This document shows, piece by piece, positions 21,470 to 32,010 of a stretch of DNA of 64,000 nucleotides (positions are counted from its first letter, which is position 1; each line of letters opens with the position of its first letter). The DNA comes from Ceriagrion tenellum. Lineage: Eukaryota > Arthropoda > Insecta > Odonata > Coenagrionidae. The translations under genes and the position numbers were made by a program. The notes beneath the pieces were generated by a model that was not told the DNA's origin, searched no databases, and saw only the letters and a program-made list of their open reading frames with translations. Where the stretch lies: NCBI GenBank assembly GCA_963169105.1, contig OY720634.1, positions 119,696,430 to 119,760,429 of the forward strand, written 5' to 3'.

Positions 21470-24400
21470 ATTTTTGTGACTTGCATGTAACGTGAATTAA
21501 TTATTAGGAACAGAAAACAAATGTGAATGCAGTCACTCGAGATAGTCCTTTCTGGTATTGGCAGTGAGCTTGTCAGCAGCCTTTTGTGACGCAAAAGATT
21601 GGGAGTCCGATTTACTGATATTGGCCGTGGAAAATAAATCACTTCTGCTTTGGGCAGGAAACTAGAAGCACGTGCTTGGCTGCAAATTAGGCCCCGGAAT
21701 AGCGAAGCCACTCGTTTAAACTATTTTTATTCTATTAATAAGTTTCACCACTTCATTAAGAGCCCATCGAGCTATAAAAACGCTGACAAATGACGAGGAA
21801 TTTCTATTCGAGCCAGAAGGGAGCAGCTGGGTTGCTATTTTTTATACATCTGACAAGGCTTACATAATTTCCTGTGCTCGCGGTCATGACACCTGGAAAT
21901 TTCTTTTCAACTGTTAAGTAACGTTTCAAGGAGTTGTTAATAAAATTCATAAAATATGGATTGCCGTGGTTGACTTTTTCTTCCATGTCATTTCCACCAT
22001 TTTCGTCAAACGGTTAATTTATGCTTATTAACTAGTATACAGAAACTCATATACTTTCCTTATATTAAAAAAAGCCATAAAGCTTTGTGAAAGGAAAAAT
22101 TTCGAAAGCAGCGATGAATTTACTCAGTAAAGATTTTTTTAAAATGAGGTAGGGCCTGGATGGTCACTTGATATAAAAATTTTTGGCACCGGCTTTGGCT
22201 GCTATTTTTAAGTATCCTTTTATATTTTGCGTAAAGAAAGACGGGAGCACTTTCCTCATTACCTTCTATTTCCGGTGCGAGTTTTTTCACCGCATATTTA
22301 AGTGACATCTGCGGCCATTACCTCAGGACTTATGACGCCCCGTGCTTTTTAATCAACACGCAACAGGGAAAATTATAGCTTGAGCTGAAAGTTTTCGAAA
22401 AGGATTTTTTCATCCGCAATTCCATAAAGATTTTGTGCTACAAAATAACTCTTTGTAATTATAAATCTGTTTTCTGTATTATATGGAATTTTTATATTTC
22501 TGCGAGTAGTGAAATAAGCGATAGTTAGGAGATGAATGGGTTTACAATTGCTAGGTTATACAAAATGCTTAGCTATTTTTGTGGGTTGATATATTTTAAA
22601 CCATAAATATATTTAAATTGAATTGAAACACTGTGTGGTAATTGCATTCTTCAAAAGTCCAACCTTCTTTTATACAATAGTAATCTTGTTTCTAATTACT
22701 TTGAAAGAAGCTTGGTATCTCAAAATTTTATATGCAGTTGTATATTAATTTAATCTCCATTACTTATATTTATATGATCACTCTTATTCTATTTTTGATA
22801 TGTAAGATATATTTAAAAGGTTTTCTTGATTTTCCTGTCTTTGATTTATATCGGCCTATAGTATTCAAGTGACTCTGATTACTTACTGGATCAATCCGCC
22901 TAAGCTTGTTTTTCAATCTCTCTCCATGTATACCATTCTTTGTTTATCTTTTTCAATTTTTTGCCTTTAAATTTGGCCAAAATATAGGGTCTAATCTATA
23001 TCCGAAAAGTTTGGTTATTACAATATTTCCTCTTAGTAATAATCATTACAGAGGTTTTACCAATTTTGGTAGACCCTGAGAGAGTTCTTATCCAGACTCC
23101 CACCCCTGAATCAGCAGTCAATTCTGAAGCATGCTTGTCCCGAAGTATATTTAAGTTCATCGCCACTGCAAATTCTCCACGTAACCTCGACATTTTACCT
23201 TTCATTCTGACTATGATTTTTTACTTCATTTAGATATCTCACTTGTTTCCTGCCTCTTCTTCTCTTTCCTACCATTTTCCCCTCTATCTTTTATTTCAAT
23301 AGTTTCTTACAACTTAAAATTTATCCACTTTCGAATCACCTCACATTAAATCCTTCCCTCCTCCACCCAATTAAACACCCTATCTCATGCCTTTTCGACT
23401 AAGCTTACCATCTCAATCTTTCTCCATACTTACATTCAAAAGCCCCAAATATATGGTCATGCTGCCGCACCCACATCCAATTCCCAGAATTTTGTGACTC
23501 GAAAAGTAGTGTAAAAATCATTAGTTATCTTTCATCCCTGCATATTCGAGGGGCTCCACTCATCCTCACTAAAACACCACCTCTTGTCAAAAAAATTTCT
23601 TATCATCATGTGTATGAAAATAGGAGTGGGTATAAATAGTATTTAAGAAGAGGAGAGCGTTTATGATGGAAAGCATTAGTCTAAAATAAGCGGGAGATGT
23701 ATCAAGTCTAGAACATAATAGAGGCAAATCATTATAATGAGATCCAGTTTTCTGGATCTTAAAACAATAACCTAGGTCTTTGACTTTGGGTGGACCAGAG
23801 GGGAATGGCATTCTGTACGTACGTACGTACGTCTTTTCTATAAATTTCAATTATTTAATAAAATATTACTTAAAATACGTGAATTTCTCCGCTCTCATTT
23901 CTTCACTCTACTTAATATTCCAACTGATGAGAATCTTTCCCTCTAACATAATAATTTATTTTTCCCATGGGTAGGCATCCGTTGCGAGCTTGTTTTTTCA
24001 TCGTGAGGGACATTTTTTCCTCTCGGTCGCTTCAGTCGTACTTTCCTTGTGCTGACTAAAATGAACGGTTGACCTTGGAAGTTGGAAAATTTGTGCGGCA
24101 TCCCATCGAATAACAACGCCTCCACTGCTGGAGGAAATTGCTGGATTGATGCCTGCGCTCCGCTTTCGCGAAATCAGCTCCCCATCGGACGAATGCAGGG
24201 TTGTGCCTTGTCATCATCCACGACTCCATTCCGAGTGGCAAGTCCGCTTTGGCGGCGCTAAATGCTGACTTCCTGTCAGTGCGCGACATCATCTCACGTT
24301 TAGCATTCTGCGCCGTAATTTCTTCTCTTTCTCCATTTTTATCTCCAGCCGAGGAGCCTTGAGAGGGGTAGTTTTGACGCGTGAACGAAAACATTATCGA

Positions 24401-25329
24401 GCGTGATAGGATATCGCTTCTCTCTGTAATTCGAGCGCTGAAAATTCCATTTGAGAGCAGGTGAAAATGGAGGAGCCCTGAGGCCGGGAGCAGTGAGGTC
24501 TATTCACGCTGGACGTGAAAGCATAGCTTAAGGGCTAAATTTAAGACGCACATTCACAGCTTTTATCTGAGAATGTCGAAGTCTAACTATGGTTTCCCTG
24601 GATTGGTGAAAAATATAGAGAAGCAAATGTGATTCAATCTATCTACGCACTTATTTCCTGCTCTAAAATAATAGTGGAAATAACACTAATAAAGTTGTGG
24701 GAAATTATTAAATAAAATTTTTTTGCATTGATGGGAGCACTATTCATAACTTCGCCTGGTACATAATATTAAAAGAATATACAACTTTGAATAACCGTTC
24801 ATATTTGACTAGATAATCATATTTGTAAATTCTCAAAGGAGCTTGCCCTTCGTTTATTCCAACACAAGAGAATTTCTATTTCCTGACGGATTCATTTCTT
24901 TGCGGTAATACATGACCTCTGACTTTGCTGTTCCATTCGCATATTCGGCCCCGTGGTTTTTTTAAATTTTAGAATATTAGAAGCCGCATTTTGTTTTTCA
25001 TTTAAAATGTGACCGATCTCGAGCTATGTTAAAGCTTATGTAAATCCTAGTTTTTTAAATAACATGTATTTTCTCATGCGTTCATCTTAATCGTGCCTTA
25101 AGGCCCCTGTATAATCATCTACGTATTTTGTATTGGTCGACTAATAAAACCATTCTTCTTCTTGATTGGTCATCATAACTTAAGAGTCATCATCTTACTT
25201 AAGAGTTATTTCTTCACAAATGAAGAATTCACTCCCATTACGGCTGTCACTAACCCAAAGACTAATATCCTTGTACGTGGAATTGGAAAGATGAATGCAT
25301 AAGTCACACTGAGAGGAAAGAAAAGATAC
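21468..25329. other. Mostly empty AT-rich DNA
   Basis: No gene recognised in 3.9 kb. A small (ACGT)4 microsatellite lies at about 23,816-23,831. 24,060-24,500 is richer in GC, with a 112-codon minus frame (24,056-24,394) without motifs. A tail-like TTCTTCTTCTTG follows AATAAAACC near 25,147-25,165 and could be an old LINE end. Confidence 0.4.
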
Positions 25330-25790
25330 ACTCAAAAAGATAAGTCTTCAAACTAGGTAACAGTATGTGAAAACATTCTTGTGGAGCGTGATACTCTATT
25401 GAACGGAAGCATTTGCCATTGGAAAAGCAGGCCAGAACAGACTACAACTCTTCCAAACCAGGAGAAGAATTTTGAAGATAAAATGGACGGAAGAAATAAG
25501 AAATGGTAAAGTTTACCGATAAGAATAAGAGAAAAGGACCATACGGAATCTTATACAGAAAAAATAAGGAAATGGATGGGAGACCCTGAGGCATAATGAG
25601 TTTGTGAAGATAATGATTGAAGGTAAATTAGAGGGATAAGTTTTCCAGAGGAAGATTTAGGTATAATTTGATGGACCAATTGTAGAGGAAAGTAAATAGA
25701 GAAAACTACCAGGAAGTAGGGGAACTAGTATTAGGTAGGTTAGAGTAGAGGGCCGCAGTCTACCAATCTTAGGATTGAACGACCAATCAA
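25330..25790 (+). pseudogene. LINE A 3' end: RT C-terminal remnant, copy 2
   Basis: It aligns by eye with 10,300-10,735: AACAGTATGTGAAAACATTC, TGTGGAGCGTGATACTCTAT, GATAAAATGGACGGA, then GACCCTGAGGC, and the terminal CCAATCTTAGGATTGAACGA (25,764-25,783). The reading frame is broken by several indels and stops. It is the same family and same orientation as the copies at 10.3 and 46.4 kb. Confidence 0.7.
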
Positions 25791-26180
25791 AGAATGAACG
25801 ATTTTTAACTTTCGGTCGAAACTACCTATCTACCATTAGTTTAAAATGCTTCGAACTAATTACACCGGAAGAAAATACAATCTAGGGATAAAACGAAGAA
25901 ATCAGTGTGGATTTAGTATAAACGCTAGACAAAATAACTGAGACCTTGTATAAGAAAATTATGAATGCAAACAAAAAATTATATTTAAAGTTTCATTATA
26001 TAATATCTTTATTATCATGCTGATTCAAAAAATATTATCAGTCAATGAGCATCAATGATATATTTACGTTTAACTTGGTCTAAATATGAGTAACAGCATT
26101 TTTTCCCGTTGAACGATAGAATAACCTAAGTTCACAATATAATTATACCAATCATTGTTAAGTAAACCATTGTCATTTTT
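25791..26180. other. Short AT-rich spacer
   Basis: Nothing recognised. Confidence 0.4.
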
Positions 26181-26210
26181 AGTCATCCAATCTTAGAATT
26201 GAGCGACCGA
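26181..26210 (+). mobile_element. LINE A 3'-terminal scrap
   Basis: CCAATCTTAGAATTGAGCGA at about 26,187-26,206 matches the last 20 nt of LINE A copies. No upstream LINE A sequence is visible. Confidence 0.5.
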
Positions 26211-26239
26211 TATTAAAGAGGGGAACCACTTCACATACG

Positions 26240-26276
26240 CGACGTTTCGATGTCAAACTCGACCATCGTCTTCAGG
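26240..26276 (-). ncRNA. Hammerhead-like motif
   Basis: On the minus strand: CCTGAAGA (26,276-26,269), a hairpin GATGGTC...GACATC as stem II, GAAAC (26,248-26,244) and then GTC, giving the four-base palindrome ACGT as helix III followed by C17. All core positions agree with the CTGANGA/GAAA consensus. A matching stem I was not found (only one pair), so it is probably a decayed or partial PLE/LINE end. Confidence 0.45.
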
Positions 26277-27077
26277 ATGATAAAGACGGTTGCCAAGTTC
26301 GTCAGAGAGTTGGTGTCTGAAATCATGGAAGACCCGGGAATGATTCGCTCAAGTAATACGACGTGAAAGTTCCAGGGCATTTAATTCACATATATAAATG
26401 ACAGTACATCTCCTGTACTAGTAAGATTAAGGAAATATGCTCTATTTTGTGCGCTCTATGTGCGATATGAACGTACCTTATCTGACTCACGCGATCAAGT
26501 AAGCTCAACTGAGTTCATTTCCAGTCCTAACTTTAGTTCTCATGTAATTAGTTCAGTGCAAGCCGACATTTAAAATGGTTGAAATTGAGCAAGTGACTTT
26601 GATAACATGTGTTAAAAACTTAATTTAGAGCATGAAGCATATCATGGGTCTCATTTTGCGCTCAATCAACCCGTCAACGTAGCCTATTGCGAAGATGAAA
26701 AATATGTTAAGTGAGCCGTCAAATCTACCTTGACGAATGGAAATACGCCCCCCCTGCGAAGAGAAATTAAAAAAGAAAGAAAAGGTAATTGGGATGAAGT
26801 AACTTTTTATTTAAATGATCGCAAACGACCACATTTAATCAACAATATTGATCACAATATAGTAAAAACGGAAATAATACTTTACTAACGGGCGTGGTTG
26901 ATGGAGAAAAACTGTGGCTAACTTTAGGAGCTCTGTAAATAAGAGAGGTGACCACATTGTAAGTTTTGATAGCCCAAACGAATATGTTCTAAATTGTTCT
27001 AAATATTTACAGTCGCTTACTTCAAACATTGTTAAGAAGTGAAAACCTTAGTTAATTCCTCAAATTTACTAACAAAA
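26277..27077. other. AT-rich DNA, nothing recognised
   Basis: No gene, repeat or RNA recognised. Confidence 0.4.
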
Positions 27078-27079
27078 AA

Positions 27080-27470
27080 CCGACCATGATTTCGGCGAAT
27101 ATACACCATTTTCATGGTGTTTTTTGTCGGGTAAGCTTATTAGAACTAGTGGGAGGTGAGGGGGGTTCATTGGGGTGGGGGTTATAGAAGGTCAGGGAAT
27201 CACAAAACTTATCGACGTCGTTTTGAGATTCCTTGGGTGTGGAGACTGGAAAGAGGGAGATTTAGAAGGGTGAATGGGTTAAATTAATGGTCATTATAGA
27301 GGTTAAATTACGCTGGCGTGTTGATAACTTCAAATTGCTTGAGGAAATCTAACTTACTACCGTAGTCAGTGCAGTGTAAAACTATCGGGTCAATAGCACA
27401 ACAGTGGTGGTTTTCACACAGGTTTTTAGCAAAACCATGGTCGGTTTTCGTTAATAATAGTGTGGAATCA
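27080..27470 (-). pseudogene. GIY-YIG retroelement 3' remnant (tentative)
   Basis: The minus-strand frame from about 27,468 to 27,318 reads FAKNLCENHHC ... DYGSKLDFLKQFEVI and then stops. The spacing of H, 'G.KLD.L..FE' resembles the C-terminal part of PLE-type GIY-YIG nucleases, where the Glu of the last motif is catalytic. Downstream on the same strand, 27,118-27,081 carries a hammerhead-like remnant: GGTG/CGCC hairpin, GAAAT, CATGGTCGG. An inverted echo of CATGGTCGGTTTT lies at 27,434-27,446 (+). The protein match is from recall of motif spacing only. Confidence 0.4.
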
Positions 27471-27696
27471 ACGAAGTATTTTACTTCTTAACCATGTTTT
27501 AAGCAAGCGATTTCCATCAATTGACGCCTGTGGCCTTCTTATACGTTCGCTTTCTTTGCTCAATAGGGCATCATTTGAAGGAATTTCAAACATGGTGGGT
27601 ACATCAAATCTACTGTATAGTTTTAAATATAATATTGACTTGTTAATATTGCTGTTTTCAGGTATTCTCGTCGCGTGTTTAGTTTTTCTGACAACA

Positions 27697-27735
27697 GTTT
27701 CTCCCCTCTTCCCGGGGGCGTCTTCAGGTCCGTTG
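27697..27735 (-). ncRNA. Hammerhead-like motif at the PLE-2 3' end
   Basis: Minus strand: stem I GAC, CTGAAGA (27,727-27,721), a CCCC/GGGG hairpin with loop CGGGAAGA, GAAAC (27,701-27,697), TGTT, then GTC closing stem I. Core positions agree with the consensus. The base pairs next to the core in stem II are mismatched. Confidence 0.5.
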
Positions 27736-27797
27736 GACATTTTGTAATTATTTTTATTATTTATTTCCCGTTGTTATGTATTTTGTTGCTAGTTCAT

Positions 27798-28378
27798 CTA
27801 GGACCATAGGGTGTCTCCATTGCCCGCTCCTTGCTGTGGTTTGACCACTTTCTCCCAGGTTGAGGCAAGTAGGTATCCATCCTCCCGATTGAAATTTGAT
27901 GGATATTTAACCAGTTCTACTGCTTCTCTGATCAGCCTGGGAAAATAACGATTTTCCTTTGAGAATACTCTCACTTGGTCAAAGACAATCTGATGTCCTG
28001 GCTCGAACCACGCATGCTCTGCAGCTGCGGAGAGGCTGAATCTCCTCTTTTCGGTGGCCCTCTGGTGCTCTTTAATTCTACATTGAATTGCTCTCCCCGT
28101 TTGGCCGATGTAGGATTTACCACACCTACATTTTATTTCATAGACTCCTTCATACATTACAGCGGGAATTTTTTCCTTGGGTTTTGGGATGATATCTCCA
28201 ATTTTCTTCGAGTTTGAGAATCTCGTCACTATACCATACTTCCGAAGGAGCCTACTAATCTTGTACTGTCCCTACGATGTATGGAATTGTGGCATATGCA
28301 GCTGGCTTTTCTTTAGGTCTTTCTTTGGTTCTTTTTATTATTAGATCATTTGCTTCCGCCAATTCCTTTTCTTTCAAC
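27798..28378 (-). pseudogene. PLE-2 GIY-YIG endonuclease, frameshifted fragment
   Basis: The last 143 codons are open (28,229-27,798). Motifs: GVY at residues 28-30, SYIGQTGR (39-46), Arg 51, H55, AEH (70-72), and RLIREAVEL with Glu near 102-105. This is the canonical GIY-YIG nuclease of Penelope-like elements and a better match to consensus than PLE-1. Upstream coding continues: KISRLLRKYGIV to 28,262, then after a one-base frameshift at about 28,263 another frame gives ATIPYIVGT and a Lys/Glu-rich block to about 28,378, the usual connector between RT and nuclease. RT itself is missing. Confidence 0.85.
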
Positions 28379-28426
28379 TAAACACTCGACGAGAATACCC
28401 TAAAAGAGCAATATTAACAAGTATAT

Positions 28427-29841
28427 GAGTCGCGGAAGCCTTCAAAGAAATAATATTGACTTCTTTAATCTCTTTACTGCATTTATTTCTGTTGAATATT
28501 ACATAAAAGTTGAAATCCAGGGTGTGAAATAGTTAATTTTTTGTGATCCTCGCAATTTCACTTTAGTTTTTACACTTACTCCTCGCACGTTAGGTATGCT
28601 CACGAGTTCACTGCCGGCTAACCATTAGGTTGTCGCTTCACTTAGTAATTCCAGTGCTGAAGATGCCCTCCGAATTGAGGGGAAGGTGAAGGAGTGAGCC
28701 CGAGGCTGGGCTTGAGATTGCTACGGCGCCTTTCCTTCGACACGGTATGATGAGGCGATTGAGCGTAGTTTCGGGTGGTCCATGGGGGGTTCAAGGGAGA
28801 TGCTGGAGGGGGAGTCAAAGAGGGGCGTGCAGCGAGTTCTCTCTGCGGCCGTGCGGACGGCCCGTGAAATATAACCGGTTACCGAGAGTGGCACTTTGGC
28901 TGAGAGCCTTCGTCTGTAAATAAATGCTCAAAAGAAAGAGAAAATAAAAACTCACTTTGGCGCGAAAATGAAGACAGGCTCCCCTAATGGGAGTTTTTCT
29001 GCGGCGGCCGGGGTGCTTCTTCACCTTCGCAGGTTTGGCCCGAATCAGTTCTCGACGCAGCCATTCCAGTGATTAGTTGTAAGAAGAATCGATAATGAAA
29101 ACTAGGATTTGGAAGCGAAATACCGATAATATCGAGTCCGATTGAAAAAATTACCGATTCAAGCTCAGCCTGTCGATGATTCATTTATTTCGTCTGATAT
29201 GCTATTAAGACAATTTAAATCTCCATTTATGTCGAGGTTATTTTTATAATGGCGCCTTATGCTTTGCAGCATAGTAAATAGAGCAAATTGTCTCCGTTAT
29301 TAGTCAGTGAATTTAAAAAAACGAAATTCCAGTTGAAATTGTGGAGTGAAGTTTCTTTGCAACATCTTAGCTGGCGAGGCGGGAGAATAATAGGGTATTG
29401 TACGTGTTTCGAAATGGGTATGAATTTTTATTGAGCATTGTTTGGAGTCAGTGGGACCACTGCACATCAATAAACACTCGTTACGTGGTAAGTCGCACGC
29501 AACGAAATACCGCACAACCGGTGCCACAGATATGGCATCACGACAACTTGACCTTCAGAAGTCACGGAGGTCGTGGCGGATAAAGAGAGGGAGAGTGAAT
29601 TTTTTATGTAACTTATTTCCGACCTCCCCTTCAATTCCCCATCCATCTGTACCTCTGAATGTAAGATTGAAGTTAAAATTCTACTTACATATAAATATAA
29701 ATTGACGTTCCCGTTGATTTAATCAGTGAAACCAGTTCTATTTTTTAATATTAACTAGTCGGATTTTAATTAGAAAAAATATTGTTTTTATTAGTCACCA
29801 TTCTTGCACTCCTGTTAAATATGAAATAGTAAGAATTAAAT
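28427..29841. other. Non-coding stretch with a GC-rich part
   Basis: No gene recognised. 28,680-29,060 is GC-rich without motifs. A heavily decayed hammerhead-like segment sits at about 28,657-28,687 (+): CTGAAGA, CCCTC/GAGGG hairpin, then GAAGG in place of GAAAC. Confidence 0.35.
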
Positions 29842-29919
29842 CAGAGTTAAAATAACGACGAAGGCTTCTGCTTTCTTTTTTGTAATTTTCGGGTTCTCCC
29901 CGCGTTGAACCGTTTTTAT

Positions 29920-29965
29920 GGACGACCGTTTCGCCAGCATTCCAGTCAGGGTCATCAAGTCCTGA
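29920..29965 (-). ncRNA. Hammerhead-like motif, left arm
   Basis: Minus strand: GGAC (stem I), TTGATGA (29,958-29,952; consensus C replaced by T), a CC...GG hairpin, GAAAC (29,932-29,928), GGTC, then GTCC that pairs with GGAC. The GAAACGGTC box ends in C17, the most common cleavage base. Confidence 0.45.
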
Positions 29966-29983
29966 GGAGTCCTAAGCTAGAAC

Positions 29984-30020
29984 CTGATAAAGCCAACTGG
30001 AATGTCGGTGAAGCGGTCAT
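29984..30020 (+). ncRNA. Hammerhead-like motif, right arm (mutated)
   Basis: Plus strand: CTGATAA (29,984-29,990), strong hairpin GCCAAC/GTCGGT with loop TGGAAT, GAAGC, GGTC. The two arms together imply an ancestor with an intact core, because different positions are mutated in each. G8 and the GAAAC box are damaged here, so this copy should be inactive. Confidence 0.45.
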
Positions 30021-30073
30021 CCAATCTAACCCGGGGAGAACCTGAAAATTACAGACAAAACAGAGTTAAAATA

Positions 30074-30907
30074 CTTCCATTCTCTTTTTTATGGGTAATT
30101 ATATCTGTAAAATAAAGAGTAAAAAATGGAAATTAAACGTTTTCGGTAAAAACTGTAAAAATCATAATACTGTCATAAAAATTAAAGCCTGAAAATGATA
30201 TTATATTTCACATTGAAATAATAAATAGCCTGAAAATGATATTATATTTTAAGGGCATGAGTAAAAGTCTGATTAAATCATAACTAGCCGTATGAGTGGA
30301 GACAACTGCTAAACTGCTTGTCAACATCCATTGGAAGCCTCGGCCCAATAGCCCAATGTCTCGTTAATACCTCCCCGTGAATTCCGAGAGAAGCTCTACC
30401 TTCTAGGGAAAAAATTGCCACAAGAAATCTTCATATTTTATGATACAAATACTTTGAGTATATAATGTGCATCTTAGTTAGCTGGTGCAGGATATAATGA
30501 TTACATATCTTTTTATTAAATTAATAATTATTTATCTAAAAATGTATGGCTTTTAAATTGCTGCTAATGCCCGAGCAATATTTAATATTTTCATCCGGGA
30601 TGCAAGAGAAGATGTTCGGCTGTGTGTTTGGCTGAACTCCAAATCACACGCAATTAGGCTTTTCGTAGAATTTTCTGGAGTAGCGTAAGCTCATTGTCAG
30701 TTTTCATCTATTTCTGACAGAATAACAGAACACCGGGATTTGGTGCAGAGTTGATTGAAAGAAATTATTTTGCAACTATTGGATGTCCTCCAATAAGCTA
30801 AAAACGTTAAAATATATGCATTATTGGTGGTTATAAACTCTAAAGGAAATAAATTTTGCGTGAAAATTTGATTTTACTTCTGTCGCATAGAAATTCTGAT
30901 TTACTCT
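30074..30907. other. AT-rich DNA with a small direct repeat
   Basis: GCCTGAAAATGATATTATAT occurs twice, near 30,187 and 30,230. Otherwise nothing is recognised. Confidence 0.4.
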
Positions 30908-32010
30908 TTTTCTAAGATGCCGAGAAATTTGTTTTTCCCAAGTATAAAAACATAATTCACTTCTCAACGTCATTACTCTCTCTTATCCTCGTCTTATCCA
31001 CGAGACTGATACGATTTATTCAACTTTGCGATGTATTACTTCTACTAGGTATATACGCGTTACAGTACATACCTGATGTGGTATTAGGAACAAAATCTCG
31101 ATCTCTACGCGCACTACAATACGACTATAATAGCTACAATTACTAAAAAAACTAACTACAATAAAAATTGAGCTCCTCTAAGTACACTCCCGTATTGCTC
31201 GTCACCATTTCACATCCCAAAACCTTATTCATTACATTTTTTACACGGCTGATGTCCTAACACTCCCTGCCACATGCCCATGCGGCGGCTCACAGGGTAG
31301 TATGTAAATGTAGATGTAGATTTGTCACTGATTTTGGAGAGCTGTTGTTGTAAGGATTATTCGATCAGTATCAGTTCACAGATAATAGCGGCAAATGTTA
31401 TCACGAGTATTGGACCTTTGGGTGAGTGATGAATGGCGTTGTGGAAGACACTCCTTCGAAATGTACACTGGTGCAGTAGGTAGTTAGTCAATGGAGTTTC
31501 CTTACGACAAACGATATGAAATTATTTTATTTTATATTTCGTCATAAATATGAAATATTCTGAAATGTTCCTAAAAGTATATCTGAATTTCGTTTTCTGT
31601 TAATATTCGAAGTTTCTTCAATCCACTGAATAATCTCAAACGAGGCCACCTCGTTTGCAGCGCGATTAATACTTTCCCGTTTTTCATAATATATTTTACA
31701 AAATAAAATAAGGACTGGCATGGAGGTATAAATGAGAAAATCATTCTGTTGGTTGTTTACCATCCTTGGAAATATGATGGATGTGTTAGAATAACCTTGA
31801 TAAATGAACGTGAGAATCTTATTCAGAGAGGCGCTCTTTTTCTAAGCAATCTAACGCGTACATACCTGACGTGGTAGCAGAAATACATTAAAAAAATTGC
31901 ATAAATAGCATCTCTCTCGTAGATTTGACGAGGATAAGAGGGAGTAATGGTGGTGAGAATTGAATTTTGTTTTTATACTTGAGTAAACAACCTTCTTGGC
32001 ATCTTAGGAA
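30908..32010. repeat. Diverged inverted repeat pair flanking a LINE B tail
   Basis: 30,908-31,065 and 31,850-32,010 are reverse complements over about 155 nt at roughly three quarters identity. Shared text on the left-arm strand includes CTAAGATGCC, AAGTATAAAAACA, ATTACTC.CTCTTATCCTCG and TACGCGTTA. At the inner ends both plus strands carry GTACATACCTGA(T/C)GTGGTA. The 780-nt interior includes the LINE B tail at 31,154-31,318. This may be two copies of a short element in opposite orientation, or one foldback/MITE later interrupted. Confidence 0.65.
31154..31318 (+). mobile_element. LINE B 3' UTR and tail
   Basis: It matches the end of the 46.7-47.2 kb copy: ACAATAAAAATTGAGCTC, TCACCATTTCACATCC, TTTTTACACGGCTG, CCTAACAC.CCCTGCCACA, GCCCATGCGGCGGCTC, ending in GTAGATGTAGAT. 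Only the non-coding 3' end is present, a typical short 5' truncation. Confidence 0.7.

Larger units (their letters stand above)
27634..28426 (-). mobile_element. PLE-2: decayed Penelope-like element with inverted ends
   Basis: About 50 nt at 27,634-27,684 are the reverse complement of 28,376-28,426 (shared on the sense strand: CGACGAGAATACC, AGCAATATTAACAAGT), with roughly 7 differences. Between them are a GIY-YIG coding remnant and, just before the left repeat, a hammerhead-like motif, all on the minus strand. This is the same order as PLE-1: inverted end, truncated coding, nuclease, ribozyme, sense end. The element is older than PLE-1 (frameshift, diverged arms). A coding-like frame continues past the left repeat to 27,468. 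Confidence 0.75.
29842..30073. mobile_element. Palindromic hammerhead-like element with 13-bp target duplication
   Basis: The 13-mer CAGAGTTAAAATA occurs at 29,842-29,854 and again at 30,061-30,073, flanking a 206-nt insert. Inside, 29,880-29,963 and about 29,970-30,054 are inverted copies sharing TGTAATTTTC, GGTTCTCCCCG and GGAATGTCGG/CCAGCATTCC-type blocks. Each arm contains one hammerhead-like core. There is no ORF. A direct duplication of that length is what target-primed integration leaves, so this is read as a small non-autonomous retroelement rather than a chance palindrome. Confidence 0.65.
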
